From contig JAHIYG010000048.1 of assembly GCA_018815265.1 (NCBI GenBank), positions 1 to 5,535 on the forward strand: a stretch of DNA of 5,535 nucleotides, written 5' to 3'. Below the pieces are notes generated by a model, which saw only the letters and a program-made list of their open reading frames with translations, did not search any database and was not told where the DNA came from. The stretch is from Candidatus Altarchaeota archaeon. GTDB taxonomy: Archaea; Altiarchaeota; Altiarchaeia; IMC4; SCGC-AAA252-I15. Shown here piece after piece: positions 1 to 5,217 of the stretch (position 1 is the first letter of the stretch; each line of letters begins with the position of its first letter). Both the position numbers and the translations under genes were made by a program.

Positions 1-2
1 AG

Positions 3-980
3 ATTGAGGCACATGCAAACAGGCTCATGGGTTTGGAGTCTGCCAAGGCTCAAGCCGAAATAGAATACAACAAAAAGAAAGAAATCATAGAGTCTTTTGA
101 GAAGAGAAAGCGCGAATTAGAGGACACACTCGAAAAGACAGGATACAGTGGAGAAACAAAAGAGACAATAGATGAAAGACGCAGTCAATACCTTAGGCTC
201 GAAGGCACGCTGGAGAAGATGAAGGGGGATTTAGAGAGGAAAACAGAGCTGGAAAAGATGAAATCCGAGTCTGCCAAAAAATCATCTGAACTAAAGGAGA
301 AAATCAAGACGCTGGAAAATGCCGTGGAAAAAGTTGGATACGACCCGGAAGCTGAAAAAATGCTTAGAAAGGAAAGAGATGATGCTTCTGAGAAAAAACA
401 TGCAACTGAATCCAGCGCCAAATCAATGGAAGCAGACATCAAAAGACTGGAGCAACAGAAGCAGGAGGTTGAGAAAAGAATGCAAGAGCACATGGATTTG
501 TACAAGGATTATGCATCATCTAATGAAAAAATCAAACTACTGGATGAGGCAAGAAACATCTTCCACAGAGACCGCGGAGTCGCAAAGTACCTGAGGGAAA
601 CCTACATCAACAGGTTAAACAGGATTTTGACAGTGCACTTCAAAAGCTTCAACCAGAACCCGAAATACCAGGACATAAGCTTTGATAGGGACTACAGTAT
701 AAACATCAGGACAAGCTCCGGAAACCTTGATGCAAAACAACTGTCTGGTGGGGAGCTGGTACAGCTTGCATTGGCGTTGCGGCTCACGCTCATAGACTTG
801 ATGTCGCCCATGAGATTGATGATACTTGACGAACCATTCGGAAGCCTAGATGAGACACACCGGGAATTACTAGGTATTGCACTAAACAAGATTGCAGCAA
901 CGGGACAGCTTGTGATAGTGTCCCACATACCTGTCGAGAGCATGCAGCTCGAAAACCAGATAGACTTGGGAGGGTATTAA
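3..980 (+). CDS. rad50: Rad50-like SMC-family ATPase, C-terminal part (5'-truncated)
   Basis: This is the C-terminal half of a Rad50-type ATPase, the partner of Mre11 in double-strand-break end processing. The frame is open to the left edge, so the true start lies outside; numbering here is from the Met at nt 27. Residues about 5-175 are a charged Lys/Glu-rich coiled coil, with two hinge-like GY spots (TGYSGE near 38, VGYDPE near 103) of the kind often seen in archaeal Rad50 arms. The ATPase lobe follows: signature motif LSGGE (239-243), Walker B LMILDEP (264-270), D-loop SLDE (273-276) and H-loop VSH (298-300). The protein ends 17 residues after the H-loop, as Rad50 does. There is no cysteine in the visible part, so any CxxC zinc hook and the Walker A lobe must lie upstream. 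The usual neighbour mre11 is not visible. An SMC or other RecN/SbcC-like ATPase is the alternative, but the short C-terminus favours Rad50. Confidence 0.88.
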   Translation: MEAHANRLMGLESAKAQAEIEYNKKKEIIESFEKRKRELEDTLEKTGYSGETKETIDERRSQYLRLEGTLEKMKGDLERKTELEKMKSESAKKSSELKEKIKTLENAVEKVGYDPEAEKMLRKERDDASEKKHATESSAKSMEADIKRLEQQKQEVEKRMQEHMDLYKDYASSNEKIKLLDEARNIFHRDRGVAKYLRETYINRLNRILTVHFKSFNQNPKYQDISFDRDYSINIRTSSGNLDAKQLSGGELVQLALALRLTLIDLMSPMRLMILDEPFGSLDETHRELLGIALNKIAATGQLVIVSHIPVESMQLENQIDLGGY

Positions 981-1252
981 CCGACTATCCTAAAACCTTT
1001 TAGTCCCTCTATTTTTTCAGATGAATCAATTTCTATCTTGTCTACTCTTGCGTTTTGCGGGCCAACCCAACACCACTGGATCATCTCATCCACTTTCTCA
1101 GACAGGCCTTCAAATACCGATTCGACATCACCGTTGGGGAGGTTCCTGACCCACCCGTTCAAGCCTAAATACAGTGCCTTGTCCCTGGTGCTCGCCCGAT
1201 AAAACACCCCCTGTACTACGCCCGATATTACCAGGTGGACTCTCTTGTCCAT
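977..1252 (-). CDS. acyP: Acylphosphatase
   Basis: This is a small cytosolic enzyme that hydrolyses the carboxyl-phosphate bond of acylphosphates. The 91 residues match the normal family length of about 90-100. The phosphate-binding loop GVVQGVFYR (11-19) carries the catalytic Arg19, and the second signature GWVRNLPNGDVE (33-44) carries the catalytic Asn37. The start ATG (1250-1252) fits because the conserved first beta strand (RVHLVISG) begins at residue 4. No Shine-Dalgarno site precedes it. Instead a TATA-like palindrome lies about 25 nt upstream, suggesting a leaderless mRNA. Its TAA stop overlaps that of the convergent rad50-like gene by 4 nt. It faces away from the shikimate kinase operon across a 35-nt gap. 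Its physiological substrate cannot be inferred from the neighbours. Confidence 0.95.
   Translation of the reverse strand: MDKRVHLVISGVVQGVFYRASTRDKALYLGLNGWVRNLPNGDVESVFEGLSEKVDEMIQWCWVGPQNARVDKIEIDSSEKIEGLKGFRIVG
990..1017 (+). terminator. Weak terminator candidate after rad50-like gene
   Basis: Ten nucleotides past the stop lies the inverted repeat CTAAAA-CC-TTTTAG (990-1003), followed by six T (1012-1017). It is embedded in the antisense strand of the acylphosphatase gene. The 2-nt loop would force the inner pairs open, so the hairpin is weak and the T-tract is the main argument. Confidence 0.28.
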
Positions 1253-1255
1253 CTG

Positions 1256-1264
1256 TTTAAAATA
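1256..1264 (+). promoter_or_regulatory. TATA box for shikimate kinase operon
   Basis: The AT-rich element TTTAAAATA is centred about 28 nt upstream of the shikimate kinase ATG (1288). That is the spacing expected for an archaeal TATA box when transcription starts at or next to the start codon. No Shine-Dalgarno match lies between it and the ATG (CCTATTAATAGGCAAG), which supports a leaderless transcript. No clear BRE was distinguished. Confidence 0.55.
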
Positions 1265-1271
1265 CTGTTTC

Positions 1272-1283
1272 CCTATTAATAGG
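1272..1283 (-). promoter_or_regulatory. Palindromic TATA element for acylphosphatase gene
   Basis: CCTATTAATAGG is a perfect 12-nt palindrome centred about 25 nt upstream of the acylphosphatase ATG (read on the minus strand). This is the normal TATA-to-start spacing for a leaderless archaeal mRNA. Being palindromic, it could also be a repressor-binding site lying just before the shikimate kinase start codon. Confidence 0.5.
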
Positions 1284-1287
1284 CAAG

Positions 1288-2211
1288 ATGAAGGCTACTG
1301 CATTATGCCATGGGGCGGCAACCATAATCACTGGGTTTGCCACAGGCAAAGGCGGAGCCTACGGCATATCGTTGGAAAACAAAACCACAGTCGAATTAAA
1401 CGAATCGAAAAAGATTGAATCCATTGTCAACGGCGAGAAAGACATGGGTTTGGTACTGGCTGAATCTGCAGTAAAGAGGACGCTGGAAAAATTCGGCCTG
1501 AATTACGCGGGTGCTAAGGTGACTACCGAAACAGACGTGCCGGTTGCCGCGGGTTTGAAGAGCTCGTCAATTGCAGCCAACGCAATAGTGCTGGCGACTG
1601 CCGGAGCAATCGCTAAAGAACATGGCGATGTGAGGGAGGTAAGATTGAGCAAGGCAGAATCCAAGCAGGAGATCATAATCAAAGGCGAGAATGTCAAGGG
1701 TATTGATTTGATAAACATCGGAATAGACGCCGCCTTCGACGCCAAGGTAACGAAGACGGGGGCGATAGACGATGCTTCGGCGGCATTTTTCGGAGGATAC
1801 ACACTGACAAAAAACCTGGAGAGGGAGATAGTGTATAAGGGAGGTATGGAGGAGCTGAATGTCTTGATATACCTGCCAGACCGGAAGATATACTCCGGCT
1901 CAATCAACCCGGCAGATGTCAAGCCTTTTGCCAAGGAAGTCGACCTAGTCTGGGAGAACGCGTTAAAAGGCTGTATCTACCAGGCTATAACATTAAATGG
2001 CCTGATACATTCAGTCTCATTTAAACTCGACCCCACACCAGCAGTCAAAGCATTGGATGCTGGGGCAATAGCTGCCGGCCTGTCTGGCACCGGGCCAGCG
2101 GTTGTCGCATTGTCTCGTGACGACGGAGCAAGCATCAGGGACGCATGGTCGGATTTAGAAGGCAATATAATTGCCACTAAAACAAATAACGTCTCTGCGA
2201 GGGTGATATAA
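1288..2211 (+). CDS. aroK: Shikimate kinase, archaeal GHMP type
   Basis: The product phosphorylates shikimate at the 3-hydroxyl with ATP, the fifth step of chorismate biosynthesis. It belongs to the GHMP kinase superfamily, the archaeal replacement for bacterial P-loop AroK. Evidence: an N-terminal GHMP segment with HGAATIITGFATGKGGAYG (8-26); the ATP-binding loop PVAAGLKSSSIAAN (85-98), whose GLKSSS form is typical of the archaeal shikimate kinases; the DDASAAFFGG block (161-170), also typical of them; and the C-terminal GHMP motif AAGLSGTGPAVVAL (262-275). At 307 residues it seems somewhat longer than the roughly 280-290 usual for the family. The extra appears to lie near residues 112-138, between the ATP-loop helix and the IDLINIGIDAAFDA helix. 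It is the first gene of a three-gene operon and is probably translated from a leaderless mRNA. No other shikimate-pathway gene is in view. Confidence 0.93.
   Translation: MKATALCHGAATIITGFATGKGGAYGISLENKTTVELNESKKIESIVNGEKDMGLVLAESAVKRTLEKFGLNYAGAKVTTETDVPVAAGLKSSSIAANAIVLATAGAIAKEHGDVREVRLSKAESKQEIIIKGENVKGIDLINIGIDAAFDAKVTKTGAIDDASAAFFGGYTLTKNLEREIVYKGGMEELNVLIYLPDRKIYSGSINPADVKPFAKEVDLVWENALKGCIYQAITLNGLIHSVSFKLDPTPAVKALDAGAIAAGLSGTGPAVVALSRDDGASIRDAWSDLEGNIIATKTNNVSARVI
2202..2207 (+). promoter_or_regulatory. Ribosome-binding site for YjbQ-family gene
   Basis: GGTGAT complements the conserved 3' end of archaeal 16S rRNA and lies 4 nt before the GTG start at 2212. It sits inside the last codons of the shikimate kinase gene. 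It decides the GTG start and implies coupled translation. Confidence 0.7.
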
Positions 2212-2631
2212 GTGGTTATTCTAACTAAGACTGTGGAATTCAGCACTTCAGGCTCAGGTGACATGGTTGAAATAACAGATAAGGTTCAGTTGGGAATAAC
2301 TGAATCCAATATGAAAAATGGAGTGGCAGTGATATTCTGTCCCGGCTCGACTGGTGCAGTCTCAACCGTCGAATATGAACCGGGTTTGAAGAAGGACATT
2401 CCGAAGGCTATGCAACGTCTTGCCCCATACGGCGATGACTACGCCCATCACGACACATGGGATGATGACAACGGCTCAGGCCACGTTCAAGCGACAATAA
2501 TTGGCCCCTCACTCACTGTCCCGTTCACAGACAGGAAGCTCACATTAGGCCGCTGGCAGCAGGTAGTCTTTATAGAATGTGACACAAGAGCTAGAGAGAG
2601 AAAGCTGATAGTGCAGATATTAGGGGAATAA
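2212..2631 (+). CDS. YjbQ/UPF0047 family protein (secondary thiamine-phosphate synthase type)
   Basis: This is a 139-residue protein of the widespread YjbQ/UPF0047 family (TIGR00149). Some members can substitute weakly for thiamine-phosphate synthase; the main physiological role is unsettled. Family blocks run in order: VAVIFCPGSTGAVSTVEYEPG (38-58), RLAPYGDDYAHHDTWDDDNG (69-88), HVQATIIGPSLTVPF (91-105), LTLGRWQQVVFIE (110-122) and the terminal VQILGE. The His, Asp and Asn residues thought to bind metal or substrate in the family (HHDTWDDDN, 79-87, and His91) are present. Where many members read DDNGHSH or similar, this one reads DDNGSGH, so only the second His of that pair is kept. GTG is the start: it directly abuts the preceding TAA and has a good ribosome-binding site. 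One nucleotide separates its stop from the next gene. Confidence 0.92.
   Translation: MVILTKTVEFSTSGSGDMVEITDKVQLGITESNMKNGVAVIFCPGSTGAVSTVEYEPGLKKDIPKAMQRLAPYGDDYAHHDTWDDDNGSGHVQATIIGPSLTVPFTDRKLTLGRWQQVVFIECDTRARERKLIVQILGE
2622..2627 (+). promoter_or_regulatory. Ribosome-binding site for the 97-residue gene
   Basis: AGGGGA lies 5 nt before the TTG at 2633, within the last codons of the YjbQ-family gene. It is a partial match to the archaeal Shine-Dalgarno consensus. The next in-frame start, ATG at 2669, has purines only 1 nt away, which is too close. This favours the TTG start. Confidence 0.45.
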
Positions 2632-2632
2632 G

Positions 2633-2926
2633 TTGAAATCCGATGAGTTCAGCAGACTAATCAAGGACATGGAAATCAAGAAGGGCACGTTCATAGCCGT
2701 TAAGACAAAAAACAGCGTCTGCACAGGATACTTCCTAGAAGCCTGCTATAAAACCTCAGCCGGCGGATTCATAAACTTGTCTGGCACCAGAAAAATAGGG
2801 CAGGGCAGGATGGAAGAAGACTGGTTTGACCATACATACAGCGTGCCAATAGACAGGATATTGGATGTCAGAATATTAGACCCGCCATTTGACCCTGAGA
2901 AACCCAATAACCAGCAGAAGCTATAG
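2633..2926 (+). CDS. Uncharacterised 97-residue protein, possible Sm-like beta-barrel
   Basis: I do not recognise a named family. The protein starts with a short helix-like segment (SDEFSRLIKDMEI), followed by alternating strand-like segments: GTFIAVKTKNSVCTGYFLEACY (18-39), GGFINLSGTRKIG (44-56) and YSVPIDRILDVRIL (69-82), then a Pro-rich tail. This order (G-x-x-I-x-V, then G-Y-F-L, then a final VPIDRILDVRIL strand) resembles the strand pattern of Sm/LSm-type small barrels, so RNA binding is conceivable. This is an inference from pattern only. TTG is the chosen start because a ribosome-binding site precedes it and only 1 nt separates it from the YjbQ-family stop; ATG at 2669 would shorten it by 12 residues. 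Its TAG stop lies in the palindrome CTATAG shared with the opposing gene. Confidence 0.75.
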   Translation: MKSDEFSRLIKDMEIKKGTFIAVKTKNSVCTGYFLEACYKTSAGGFINLSGTRKIGQGRMEEDWFDHTYSVPIDRILDVRILDPPFDPEKPNNQQKL

Positions 2927-4102
2927 TACACCATATAATCTGCTGAATTTTTTCAATGCTTCAAGTTGCAGAGCCATTATTTCAGGGCTCTGAACCTCTT
3001 TCTTAAATCCGAACAGACTCAATATCGACATTAATTGGACTAAGTCTCCAGGCCCTAACCGTTGATTCAACACCTTTGACGCAGACCCCAAGTCCCTCTG
3101 AAGCAGGACATTATCGACTTCAGCAGGCATTTCACGACCACTTGATTCAACCTCACGGATTATCTTCTTTGTAGCCTCCCTAAAAGGGGGAAATCTGCCT
3201 TGGCGCATTTGAGACAACTTGTCCATTGAAGGTATTGTCATTGCTTCCACAACATCTATCGCCTCCTTAAATCGTCCTTGAGCCATCAATGTCTGACCTA
3301 AAACAGTGGAACCAGCTTGAACCAGTTCAAGTTCATGCTCTTTCATGCCAATTATGTCTTCCACATTCAAGTCAGAAATCATCTTTCCATCGACTAGGAT
3401 ATAGCGGGTAAGTGACTGGCCTGTTGGATGGGGCGTCTCCCCGACAATCTTGTAACCTACCGCCTTGCCACTCATATTCCGGTCTGCGAAAACCCTTATT
3501 TTCGGGCCGGCCGCGTGGGATACTTCCATGACAGTCATTTTTTTTACAGGGTCCTGGTCAACCCTGTAGACTCCATCTGAGAATTCCCCCGGCCTTTTCA
3601 ACTCCCCATGAGGAGAATCCGGCTTCTTGAAGTGTTGAGTCGTTATGTTAGGCAGGCCGTCATAGTTCACTATCGAAGAGTCGCCTGTTTTGAATACCCT
3701 CACAACCATTCCATCAGGCCTTGTGTATTCCGAGTAACCGTCCTTTTCAACCATCGGCTGCAAAGCCGCAACTTCTGCTTTTCTCCTGTTACCTGCTGAA
3801 ACCAATCCTATAACCTTCCCGAACCCCCGCATAGTGTCAAGGAATCCATCGTCTAACCTTACCCTGCCCAAGTCATACATGAACCCGCCTGAGACATAGA
3901 GTGTTTTCCCCTCTTGCCATTTATCAGTGCAGACCCACGCAGCATTGTCATCTATGGAGAGAATGCAGTCGCAACCGAGAAAGGCCTGCCGAACATTAGG
4001 ATTCCTTGTTGAATAAAACGCATTCATTGCAAAATCAATCAGGTGCTTGGGTCTTTGCTGCTCATCACCGCGCCCGCCTCCCCTTTCAACGAATGAAACC
4101 AT
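2921..4102 (-). CDS. Uncharacterised 393-residue protein
   Basis: I cannot assign this to a family. It has no signal peptide and no membrane segment, so it is probably cytosolic. The first 18 residues are Gly/Arg/Gln-rich and look disordered. Residues about 20-110 look like a folded alpha/beta region with GCDCILSIDDNAAWVCTD (43-60; three cysteines) and LYVSGGFMYDLGRVRLDD (68-85). Residues about 120-240 are strand-rich (MVVRVF, MTVMEV, KIRVFAD, LTRYILVDGK). From 245 on it is helical, including LMAQGRFKEAIDVVEAM (272-288), which resembles one TPR-like helical hairpin. The ATG at 4100-4102 follows an uninterrupted run of A with no Shine-Dalgarno site; Met26 is a fallback start. There is an in-frame run of eight A at codons 186-189. 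Codon use looks like its neighbours, and nothing suggests recent transfer. The long frame packed between ordinary genes supports it being real. Confidence 0.8.
   Translation of the reverse strand: MVSFVERGGGRGDEQQRPKHLIDFAMNAFYSTRNPNVRQAFLGCDCILSIDDNAAWVCTDKWQEGKTLYVSGGFMYDLGRVRLDDGFLDTMRGFGKVIGLVSAGNRRKAEVAALQPMVEKDGYSEYTRPDGMVVRVFKTGDSSIVNYDGLPNITTQHFKKPDSPHGELKRPGEFSDGVYRVDQDPVKKMTVMEVSHAAGPKIRVFADRNMSGKAVGYKIVGETPHPTGQSLTRYILVDGKMISDLNVEDIIGMKEHELELVQAGSTVLGQTLMAQGRFKEAIDVVEAMTIPSMDKLSQMRQGRFPPFREATKKIIREVESSGREMPAEVDNVLLQRDLGSASKVLNQRLGPGDLVQLMSILSLFGFKKEVQSPEIMALQLEALKKFSRLYGVL
2948..2953 (+). terminator. T-tract downstream of the shikimate kinase operon
   Basis: Six T on the plus strand, 21 nt past the TAG of the 97-residue gene, could end the three-gene transcript. 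They lie inside the 3' end of the opposing 393-residue gene. There is no hairpin and only one tract, so support is weak. Confidence 0.2.
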
Positions 4103-4113
4103 TTTTTTTTTCT

Positions 4114-4132
4114 GCAGTTAGATAGATACTGC
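4114..4132. repeat. Short inverted repeat in divergent intergenic region
   Basis: GCAGT (4114-4118) and ACTGC (4128-4132) form a 5-bp inverted repeat around a 9-nt spacer that itself repeats TAGA/GATA. It lies between the probable TATA element and the start codon of the 393-residue gene, where a regulator could block transcription. Five base pairs is short enough to occur by chance. Confidence 0.25.
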
Positions 4133-4141
4133 GAATGACGA

Positions 4142-4151
4142 CCTTAAATAG
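4142..4151. promoter_or_regulatory. Probable shared TATA element, divergent promoter
   Basis: CCTTAAATAG reads as a TATA-like element on both strands (CTATTTAAGG on minus). On the plus strand it would start transcripts near 4173, giving about 15 nt of leader before the ATG at 4188. On the minus strand it would start transcripts near 4121, about 20 nt before the ATG at 4102. A second TTAAG element at 4161-4165 is centred about 25 nt before the ATG at 4188 and could instead give a leaderless plus-strand transcript. Confidence 0.45.
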
Positions 4152-4187
4152 TTTATGTTCTTAAGCTTGTCTACATATATTTTTTGT

Positions 4188-4505
4188 ATGGAAGAGGATG
4201 CGGCGGCCGCCCCGAAGAAGTCTGTGCATTCCCCTTTTGTGAGGCGTGTGCAGGAGATTAAGGCAAAGATAGGCCCGGGTGTGGAGGGTACAGTAAAGGG
4301 TGCTAAAGGAGTGCGAATAGAAAATGCATCAATTATCCTAGTCTACAACAAAAACAAGGCAGACGCAGACAAACTACACGATGACTTGGAGAAGCGCATC
4401 ACAGCCCTCAAGATAAGAACCAAAAATAAAAAAGACAGATTGTGGAAGAAAAAAGTTAAGAAGGCAAAGCCAGTAAAAAAGAAACCCAAAAAGAAAAAAC
4501 GCTAA
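4188..4505 (+). CDS. Small basic protein with lysine-rich C-terminal tail
   Basis: The product is 105 residues of unknown family. Residues 1-10 are acidic and Ala-rich. Residues about 16-75 look folded: a helix (FVRRVQEIKAKI), a Gly-rich turn (GPGVEGTVKGAKG), a strand (RIENASIILVYN, 43-54) and a helix (ADKLHDDLEKRI, 60-71). The last 31 residues (75-105) contain 17 Lys and 3 Arg with several Pro. Such tails are common in nucleic-acid-binding archaeal proteins, including ribosomal and chromatin proteins, so RNA or DNA binding is likely but not shown. An in-frame ATG at 4155 would add 11 hydrophobic residues. I prefer 4188 because the AT-rich elements at 4142-4165 then fit as promoter and the extra segment looks non-coding. 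The stop overlaps that of the opposing methyltransferase gene by 4 nt (CTAA). Confidence 0.75.
   Translation: MEEDAAAAPKKSVHSPFVRRVQEIKAKIGPGVEGTVKGAKGVRIENASIILVYNKNKADADKLHDDLEKRITALKIRTKNKKDRLWKKKVKKAKPVKKKPKKKKR
4449..4499 (-). terminator. T-tract terminator candidate for methyltransferase gene
   Basis: Read on the minus strand, the stretch just past the methyltransferase stop has four runs of five or six T (opposite A-runs at 4494-4499, 4488-4492, 4475-4480 and 4449-4454). Archaeal RNA polymerase terminates at T-rich tracts of the non-template strand without a strict need for a hairpin. The same bases encode the lysine tail of the opposing gene, so the tracts may simply reflect lysine codons. 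Confidence 0.4.
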
Positions 4506-5185
4506 ATCAGCATCGGCGTCTCCTTCATATATCTTTGATACATTCTGTTTTTCCCTACTTCTTTCTCTTCAGCCCTGCAGAGTCTCACGTATTTGTAAAT
4601 CAGCACCGGCGCAAATACTGTTGTCAAAAGCGTCGGCCAACCGACCCACCACCCAAATACGACGAGTACGAAGCCGACATACTGCGGGTGGCGGCTTATA
4701 GAGTAAATGCCTGATGTCACCAAGCCCTTGCTTGTGTTCCTATATAGTGTAACCCAACCCAAAAGTATCAATGCCGCGCCGAATACCATAAGAATCAATC
4801 CATACAACATCCCGATAGACAGCGCCAGCGGCACACCTAGAAGCATTGACGTCGCATATATGTGGGGTTTCGGCGTGGTCGGGTGAAGCGCCCCAGCTAT
4901 TAGAAATATCGTCAATGGTAGGCCGTACATTTCAATGAAGAGGGAGGTGAAAAATGCAGCAACCAACCCTTTCTCCCTCCAGTCGACCTTCCTCCTGAAG
5001 CTTAAGGGAATCAGGAATGATGTGAACAGGAGTATGTTGAATGCGACAAGATACCACTCCCCGACGACCACCCCGTCTGCTAGCGAACCAAGTAGGTGGT
5101 ATTCAAAGTGGTTCAAAAGATCAAGTGGAAAAAGCAAAAGCGGAAGAGAGAGAGCCAAAACCAAAAACCTAAGTAGATGCTTCAT
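4502..5185 (-). CDS. Integral-membrane methyltransferase, ICMT/PEMT (isoprenylcysteine/phospholipid) type
   Basis: This is a 227-residue membrane protein of the isoprenylcysteine carboxyl-methyltransferase / phospholipid methyltransferase superfamily, which transfers methyl from S-adenosylmethionine at the membrane. Hydrophobic segments lie at about 4-21, 43-62, 73-100, 111-146 and 170-200. The C-terminal signature is clear: GLVTSGIYSISRHPQYVGF (154-172), with the RHPQY motif that binds the cofactor, then CRAEEKEV (203-210) with the paired Glu, and a final YQRYMKETPMLI. The substrate cannot be named; lipid or isoprenoid groups are the likely class, and NnrU-like relatives are an alternative. 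The frame stays open upstream to 5296, but the ATG at 5183-5185 is preferred. It begins a proper first membrane helix, has a TATA-like element about 26 nt upstream, and avoids overlap with the preceding gene; the extension is basic and unlike the family. Confidence 0.85.
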   Translation of the reverse strand: MKHLLRFLVLALSLPLLLFPLDLLNHFEYHLLGSLADGVVVGEWYLVAFNILLFTSFLIPLSFRRKVDWREKGLVAAFFTSLFIEMYGLPLTIFLIAGALHPTTPKPHIYATSMLLGVPLALSIGMLYGLILMVFGAALILLGWVTLYRNTSKGLVTSGIYSISRHPQYVGFVLVVFGWWVGWPTLLTTVFAPVLIYKYVRLCRAEEKEVGKNRMYQRYMKETPMLI

Positions 5186-5204
5186 CCCAGATATAAGAGA
5201 GTAG

Positions 5205-5217
5205 AGGATTAAATCCT
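5205..5217 (-). promoter_or_regulatory. TATA element for the methyltransferase gene
   Basis: AGGATTAAATCCT is a near-palindrome (6-bp arms around one base) centred about 26 nt upstream of the ATG at 5185. Its minus-strand core, ATTTAAT, fits an archaeal TATA box with a leaderless transcript; no Shine-Dalgarno site precedes the ATG. It abuts the stop codon of the upstream gene (5218-5220), so the methyltransferase can be transcribed independently. Confidence 0.5.

Noticed and set aside
185..505. Antisense open frame opposite the rad50-like coiled coil
   Set aside because: It is Ser/Phe-rich, as expected for the antisense of a Lys/Glu-rich coiled coil, and has no promoter or family match.
1202..1210. 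Acylphosphatase loop reading QGVFYR instead of the commoner QGVxFR
   Set aside because: Tyr at this position is a frequent variant, and the catalytic Arg and Asn are both present, so the enzyme is ordinary.
1503..1934. Antisense 143-residue open frame within the shikimate kinase gene
   Set aside because: The sense strand carries a well-conserved enzyme. The antisense product has no recognisable motif or start signals.
4155..4187. Earlier ATG adding 11 hydrophobic residues to the lysine-tailed protein
   Set aside because: It falls in the promoter-like AT-rich region with no TATA or ribosome-binding site at a usable distance. The ATG at 4188 is better placed.
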